Below, one piece after another: positions 59,615 to 64,000 of a stretch of DNA of 64,000 nt (position 1 is its first letter; each line of letters begins with the position of its first letter). Under the pieces are notes generated by a model. The model worked only from the letters and a program-made list of their open reading frames with translations. It did no database searches and was not told the DNA's origin. Source of the stretch: an uncultured bacterium (lineage in GTDB: Bacteria; Cyanobacteriota; Vampirovibrionia; Gastranaerophilales; Gastranaerophilaceae); assembly GCA_949286705.1 (NCBI GenBank), contig CASEDF010000006.1, forward strand, positions 117,809-181,808, in the 5' to 3' direction. The position numbers were made by a program, and so were the translations under genes.

Positions 59615-60379
59615 ATGCCAACAGCATCTATGATTGAACTTTTGGAAGCAGGTGTACATTTCGGACACCAGACACAAAGATGGAACCCTAAAATGAAACC
59701 GTATATTTACGGTGCAAGAAACGGTATTTACGTTATTGATTTGCGTAAAACAACTGACCTTCTGGATCAGGCTTATGCAGTTGTCAGAGAATTCGCTGCA
59801 CGCAACAAAAACGTATTATTTGTAGGTACAAAAAAACAGGCAGCGGAAGTTGTTGCAGAAGAAGCTCAAAGAGCAGGCGCTTACTATATTAACAGAAGAT
59901 GGCTCGGCGGTATGTTGACTAACTTTGACACTATCCGCTCAAGAGTTAACAAATTGAGAGAAATTGAAGACTTCATTTCATCAGGTCATGCTGAAAAACT
60001 TCCTAAAAAAGAAATCGCTCAATTGAACCGTCAATTAGGCAAATTAAGCAAAACTTTAGGCGGCATTAAAGATATGAGAGGTTTACCGGATTTAATATTC
60101 ATAGTTGACCAGAAAAAAGAAGATATCGCAATTAAAGAAGCTAACAAATTAGGTATCCCCGTAATTTGTCTTGCTGATACAAATGCTGATCCGGATGGTA
60201 TTGACTATATTATTCCGGGTAACGATGACGCTATCAGATCTATCAAATTAATTACTGCAAAATTGGCTGACGCTGTTTTGGAAGGTAAACAATTGAAAGA
60301 AAACAATGCAAACCAGAAAGCTAAAATTGAAGAAATTAAAGCGGAAGATGCAGGCGTTTCAACAGAAGAAAAAGAATAA
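59615..60379 (+). CDS. rpsB: 30S ribosomal protein S2
   Basis: 254 residues. [23 protein letters not shown] at the N-terminus, [18 protein letters not shown] and [20 protein letters not shown], all S2 hallmarks, and [14 protein letters not shown] near the end. The tail is Lys/Glu-rich. First gene of the usual rpsB-tsf pair, preceded by a structured leader and followed by an internal hairpin. Confidence 0.97.
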   Translation: MPTASMIELLEAGVHFGHQTQRWNPKMKPYIYGARNGIYVIDLRKTTDLLDQAYAVVREFAARNKNVLFVGTKKQAAEVVAEEAQRAGAYYINRRWLGGMLTNFDTIRSRVNKLREIEDFISSGHAEKLPKKEIAQLNRQLGKLSKTLGGIKDMRGLPDLIFIVDQKKEDIAIKEANKLGIPVICLADTNADPDGIDYIIPGNDDAIRSIKLITAKLADAVLEGKQLKENNANQKAKIEEIKAEDAGVSTEEKE

Positions 60380-60385
60380 TTAAGT

Positions 60386-60419
60386 AAAACCATAGGCTTT
60401 CAAGCCTATGGTTTTTATA
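60386..60419 (+). terminator. Terminator or attenuator between rpsB and tsf
   Basis: AAAACCATAGGCTT, a very short loop, AAGCCTATGGTTTT and T-rich tail. Because tsf follows, it probably reduces rather than abolishes read-through. Confidence 0.8.
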
Positions 60420-60438
60420 AAAAAGGAGAGAATTAAAT

Positions 60439-61302
60439 ATGAATATTACAGCACAAATGGTAAAAGAACTCCGCGACAAAACAGGTGCAGGTATGATGGA
60501 TGCAAAAAAAGCACTTGTCGAAGTTGACGGTGATATGGAAAAAGCAATGGAAGTTCTCCGCCAGAAAGGCATGGCATCTGCCGACAAAAAAATGGGCAGA
60601 ATTGCAGCCGAAGGCTTGGTAGCTTCTTACGTTGACGACAAAGTCGGCGCTATGGTTGAAGTTAACTGCGAAACTGATTTCGTTGCTAAAAATGCTGAAT
60701 TTAAAGAACTTTCAAATTGTTTAGCACAAGCCGTTGCCGAATCTAATCCGGCTGACGTTGACGCTTTTGTAAATTCAACTTGCCCCAAATGCGGCAAAAC
60801 TATTGCTGACGTAATTAAAGAAAAAATCGCTTCTATCGGCGAAAAAATTACTTTCAGAAGATTTGTACGCTATGAAGGCAATGTTGCAACATACATCCAC
60901 AACGGCAAAATAGGTGTTCTTTTAAACACTGACAAAAACGATGCTGAATTAATGAACGATATTTGCTTACACATCGCATCAAACGCTCCTGAATTTATTT
61001 CAAGAGAAGAAATTCCTCAATCAGTTATTGATGAAGAAACAAGAATTGAAATGGGTAAAGAAGATATTCAGAAAAAACCCGAAGCAATCAGAGGAAAAAT
61101 CGTTGAAGGTCGTGTAAACAAACTTATGGCATCACGTGTTCTTCTTGAACAGCCGTTTGTTAAGAACCCTGACATTACAATTCAACAGTTAATTGAAGGC
61201 AAATTGACAATCAAAGCTTTCACAAGATACACTCTCGGCGAAGGCTTGGAAAAACGTCAGGACAACTTCGCGGAAGAAGTTATGAACCAGATGAAAGGTT
61301 AA
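60439..61302 (+). CDS. tsf: Elongation factor Ts
   Basis: Nucleotide exchange factor for EF-Tu. MVKELRDKTGAGMMDAKKAL and the TDFVAKN segment (CETDFVAKN, about 74-82) are the family's core; the C-terminal part FVKNPDITIQQLIEG is typical. 287 residues. Odd point: CPKCGKTIADVIKEK (about 114-128) places a CxxC where most EF-Ts have none. AAAAGGAGAG precedes the ATG. Confidence 0.96.
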   Translation: MNITAQMVKELRDKTGAGMMDAKKALVEVDGDMEKAMEVLRQKGMASADKKMGRIAAEGLVASYVDDKVGAMVEVNCETDFVAKNAEFKELSNCLAQAVAESNPADVDAFVNSTCPKCGKTIADVIKEKIASIGEKITFRRFVRYEGNVATYIHNGKIGVLLNTDKNDAELMNDICLHIASNAPEFISREEIPQSVIDEETRIEMGKEDIQKKPEAIRGKIVEGRVNKLMASRVLLEQPFVKNPDITIQQLIEGKLTIKAFTRYTLGEGLEKRQDNFAEEVMNQMKG

Positions 61303-61309
61303 TCATAAA

Positions 61310-61340
61310 AAAACGGCAGCCAGCGCTGCCGTTTTTTTTT
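61310..61340 (+). terminator. Intrinsic terminator of the rpsB-tsf operon
   Basis: AAAACGGCAGC, loop CAGC, GCTGCCGTTTT and further T residues. Confidence 0.9.
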
Positions 61341-61349
61341 TCAACAATT

Positions 61350-61979
61350 CTATTCTTCCATTGTATATTCATAATTAGGTTTATTTTGTTCTTCGTTTTC
61401 TTCGTCTTTAGTTTTAAAGCTCATAATAAAAATCTGGTCTTTTTTAATTTCCATTTCTTTGCCTTTATTTGCATAAGACAACGGTGTGCTTTCATATAAA
61501 GAAACAGCAGCGGATTTGGCACGATTGCCCTGTTCATTTTTTACCGCGCCTTCAACCAACGCGACACCCGGGCCAAACAATCCGTCTACAAGTTTATTCC
61601 CGACAAACACAGCACCTTGCTTTGCAACAGAGCCGGCACTTATTCCGCTCATTGAACTGTATTTGCCCTGAAGATTTTGATCGATAACAAATGTTTGCTT
61701 TTTACCTGCATCGTATAAACTAACAGGGACAAAAGTAAATGTTGCGTTACGCTTAAGCCTTTTAGGATCCGTCACATCTTCAATTTTCCCTGTTATAACG
61801 CTGCCGGCAGATATAACAATTTCATCCTTTGTTTTTACGTCTTCCACTATTTTAAGATCCCAGGTGGCAGGCGGATTTGCAGTTGTAAAATCCGACATTG
61901 CCTGAACTTTTACATTTTTAGCCATGACCGGCTGAAATCCCAGTAAAATTACCGCTAAAAGAATTAAATTTTTTTTCAT
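61350..61979 (-). CDS. Secreted protein, unknown function
   Basis: About 209 residues from ATG 61979 (MKKNLILLAVILLGFQPVMA), a cleavable signal peptide; a second ATG lies 3 bases upstream. The mature part is beta-rich: PATWDLKIVEDVKTKDEIVI and SAGSVITGKIEDVTDPKRLK look like an OB- or TolB-conjugation-pilus-type strand pattern, and FGPGVALVEGAVKN in the middle is glycine-rich. Acidic tail. Overlaps the uvrA stop region; lies downstream of uvrA. No family named. Confidence 0.6.
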   Translation of the reverse strand: MKKNLILLAVILLGFQPVMAKNVKVQAMSDFTTANPPATWDLKIVEDVKTKDEIVISAGSVITGKIEDVTDPKRLKRNATFTFVPVSLYDAGKKQTFVIDQNLQGKYSSMSGISAGSVAKQGAVFVGNKLVDGLFGPGVALVEGAVKNEQGNRAKSAAVSLYESTPLSYANKGKEMEIKKDQIFIMSFKTKDEENEEQNKPNYEYTMEE

Positions 61980-61986
61980 CATAACC

Positions 61987-64000
61987 TCACTTATCAAAAA
62001 TTGCTTTCAAATATTGTCCTGTATAAGATTTTTTATTCTTTGCAACTTCACGAGGAGAACCGGTTGCAATAATTTCGCCGCCGTGATTGCCACCTTCAGG
62101 TCCCAAATCAATTATATAATCCGCAACCTTAATCAAATCCAGATTATGTTCAATTATCAAAATAGTATTGCCTTGATCTGCAAGCCTTTGTAATATTTTT
62201 ATTAATTTATCCAAATCCGCCCAGTGTAACCCTACTGACGGTTCATCCAGAAGATACAAAGTTTTACCGGTAGCCCTTTTATTAAGCTCTGACGCAAGTT
62301 TTATACGCTGGGCTTCACCGCCTGATAAAGTTGTTGCGCTCTGACCGAGTTTGATATAATCCAACCCCACGTCATTCAACGTTTTAAGCTTATTCTTAAT
62401 TGCCGGGATACTATCGAAGAATTCCAGAGCTTCTTTAACACTCATTTCCAAAACATCTGAAATGGTCTTTCCTTTATATTTAACTTCCAGAGTTTCCCTG
62501 TTGTAACGCTTGCCTTTACATACATCACATTTGACATAAACATCGGACAAAAAGTTCATCTCAATTTTCAAAAGTCCGTCGCCCTTACATGCCTCGCAGC
62601 GTCCGCCTTTCACGTTAAAACTAAATCTGCCGGGCTTGTAGCCTCTGACTTTTGCCTCGTTGGTTTTGGAATAAAGTTCTCTGATATGCGTGAAAACATC
62701 CGTGTACGTCGCCGGGTTTGACCTCGGAGTTCTGCCGATTGGAGATTGATCTATATCAATAATTTTGTCAATATGTTCAAACCCCGTAATTTCATCCACA
62801 CCCTGCGGTTTTGGCTTGTTTCCTCTTAATTTATGAATTGCATATTCAAAAATCAAATCCTGCATAAGAGTTGATTTACCGGAGCCTGAAACACCCGTTA
62901 AAACAACAATTTTCCCGAGCGGAATATCAACGTCAATATTTTTAAGGTTATTCAAATGTGCATTTTTAACATGCAAAAAGTGTCCGTTTCCTTCTCGAAC
63001 TTTTTCAGGAATGGGAATAAATTTTTCACCGCTCAGGTACTTCCCTGTTATTGAGCGTTTAGCGGCAATAATATCTTCAACGGAACCCTGTGCGATGATT
63101 TCGCCGCCGTTAATTCCGGCTTTCGGACCTATATCTACAATATAATCGGCATTACGTATTGTTTCCTCGTCATGCTCGACGACGACAAGAGTATTGCCTA
63201 AATTTCTAAGCTTTATAAGCGTTTTAATAAGTCTGTCATTATCTCTTTGATGAAGTCCTATTGAAGGTTCGTCAAGAACATATAAAACACCCGAAAGTCC
63301 GCTGCCGATTTGGGTTGCAAGTCTTATTCTCTGAGCCTCACCGCCTGACAATGTACCTGCCATACGGGCAAGGTTTAAGTATCCTAAACCTACATCTTTC
63401 AAAAATCTCAAACGCGCTCTTATTTCATCCAAAATTTGTTTTGCAATTTGTATATGAAAATCGGATAAATCAAGATAAAGACTTTCTATAAAATCGTACT
63501 CATCTTCGACAGACATAAGAGTAAATTCATAAATATTTTTATTTTTAATTGTAACTGCGAGAGAAAACGGCTTTAATCTTGCACCGTTACATGCAGGACA
63601 AGGCGTTGTAATCATATATTTTTCAATTTCTTCTCTCCAGTATTCGGCAGTTGATTCATTGTAACGCTTTTCAAGATACGGTATTACACCGATATGCCGG
63701 TGGTACTGAGTACAATAGCGTTTAGTTCCAAAACGTTTAACATGAAATGCAACAAGATCATCTCCGCCGTAGAGGATTATTTTCTGCTGTTCTTCTGATA
63801 ATTCGCCGAAAGGCTTATTCATATCAATCCCGTAATGTGATGCAACGGATTTTAAAACATCCTCATAATAGGTATTGGAAGTTTTTGACCACGGATATAT
63901 TGCCCCGTCTGCAAGTGATTTGGTTTTATCCGGAACAATCAAATTCGGATCAATTACAAAATCCGCACCCAAGCCAGCACATCTTTCGCAAGCGCCATAG
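61987..64000 (-). CDS. uvrA: Excinuclease ABC subunit A (C-terminal part, cut by right edge)
   Basis: DNA-damage recognition ATPase of nucleotide excision repair. The frame continues past the right edge (reads YGACERCAGLGADFVID at the end of the window, with a zinc-binding CxxC). Visible: a UvrA-type zinc finger CEACKGDGLLKIEM, Walker A in VVLTGVSGSGKSTLMQDL (about residue 360 of the visible part), signature LSGGEAQRIRLATQIGSG (first ATPase half) and LSGGEAQRIKLASELNKR (second half), and LLDEPSVGLHWAD. About 670 of the usual 940 residues are present. Confidence 0.97.
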   Translation of the reverse strand, partial: YGACERCAGLGADFVIDPNLIVPDKTKSLADGAIYPWSKTSNTYYEDVLKSVASHYGIDMNKPFGELSEEQQKIILYGGDDLVAFHVKRFGTKRYCTQYHRHIGVIPYLEKRYNESTAEYWREEIEKYMITTPCPACNGARLKPFSLAVTIKNKNIYEFTLMSVEDEYDFIESLYLDLSDFHIQIAKQILDEIRARLRFLKDVGLGYLNLARMAGTLSGGEAQRIRLATQIGSGLSGVLYVLDEPSIGLHQRDNDRLIKTLIKLRNLGNTLVVVEHDEETIRNADYIVDIGPKAGINGGEIIAQGSVEDIIAAKRSITGKYLSGEKFIPIPEKVREGNGHFLHVKNAHLNNLKNIDVDIPLGKIVVLTGVSGSGKSTLMQDLIFEYAIHKLRGNKPKPQGVDEITGFEHIDKIIDIDQSPIGRTPRSNPATYTDVFTHIRELYSKTNEAKVRGYKPGRFSFNVKGGRCEACKGDGLLKIEMNFLSDVYVKCDVCKGKRYNRETLEVKYKGKTISDVLEMSVKEALEFFDSIPAIKNKLKTLNDVGLDYIKLGQSATTLSGGEAQRIKLASELNKRATGKTLYLLDEPSVGLHWADLDKLIKILQRLADQGNTILIIEHNLDLIKVADYIIDLGPEGGNHGGEIIATGSPREVAKNKKSYTGQYLKAIFDK

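Overview
The window is about 64 kb of low-GC bacterial chromosome. It is dense in housekeeping genes and has no rRNA, CRISPR array or intact insertion sequence. The best guess is a non-photosynthetic cyanobacterial relative (Vampirovibrionia, gut Gastranaerophilales type). The support is four prepilin-like genes with the AFTLAEVLITL-type start, a DUF3326 gene of a family common in cyanobacteria, lipoprotein signal peptidase and AMIN-amidase genes, and several small lineage-specific proteins I cannot place in any family. No 16S gene is present to confirm this.

Layout. 1-7.5 kb: end of a glycosyltransferase, then a minus-strand cell-wall operon read murC-murB-ddl-ftsQ-nadE-folC. 7.5-13 kb: repeat-rich spacer, coaX, rex, a prepilin, pdxJ and murT. 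13-19 kb: a small membrane-protein operon (two YtxH-like, one DUF948-like), the lspA-rluD-lapA-like operon, and a prepilin fused to a tail-spike-type S74 chaperone. 19-25.5 kb: a frameshifted HTH gene, leuS, a large palindrome, sdaAA/sdaAB, a second HTH gene and another prepilin. 25.5-31.6 kb: surE, a HEAT-queC-DUF366-SPOR operon, and purS-purQ with a truncated purL. 31.6-38.3 kb: lineage-specific proteins, nadB-nadC, an orphan response regulator and an aldolase-like gene. 38.4-42.6 kb: a T-rich three-gene cassette (CapA-like phosphatase, P-loop-less Mur-ligase paralogue, intact Mur-like ligase) next to a tRNA-Arg. 42.7-47.8 kb: free-standing HTH, AMIN amidase, murI with a probable ATT start, a DUF3326 gene, and a prepilin whose start region is replaced by dispersed repeats. 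47.8-52.4 kb: clpP flanked by two lineage-specific proteins, FTHF cyclo-ligase, cobO-like copy 1, and tandem ribbon-helix-helix genes. 52.4-58.3 kb: rimP-nusA-tuf and two lineage-specific secreted or structural candidates. 58.3-64 kb: cobO-like copy 2 behind a structured leader, rpsB behind an unusual leader, tsf, a secreted protein, and uvrA running off the right edge.

Themes. Peptidoglycan synthesis is well represented (murC, murB, ddl, murT, murI, ftsQ, amidase). NAD synthesis is represented by nadB, nadC and nadE. The most unusual items are the CapA/double-Mur-ligase cassette, the pilin-S74 fusion, the ATT-start murI, the purL lacking its last domain, and the NadE with a decayed glutaminase domain. 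All family assignments were made by eye from motifs; no searches were run.
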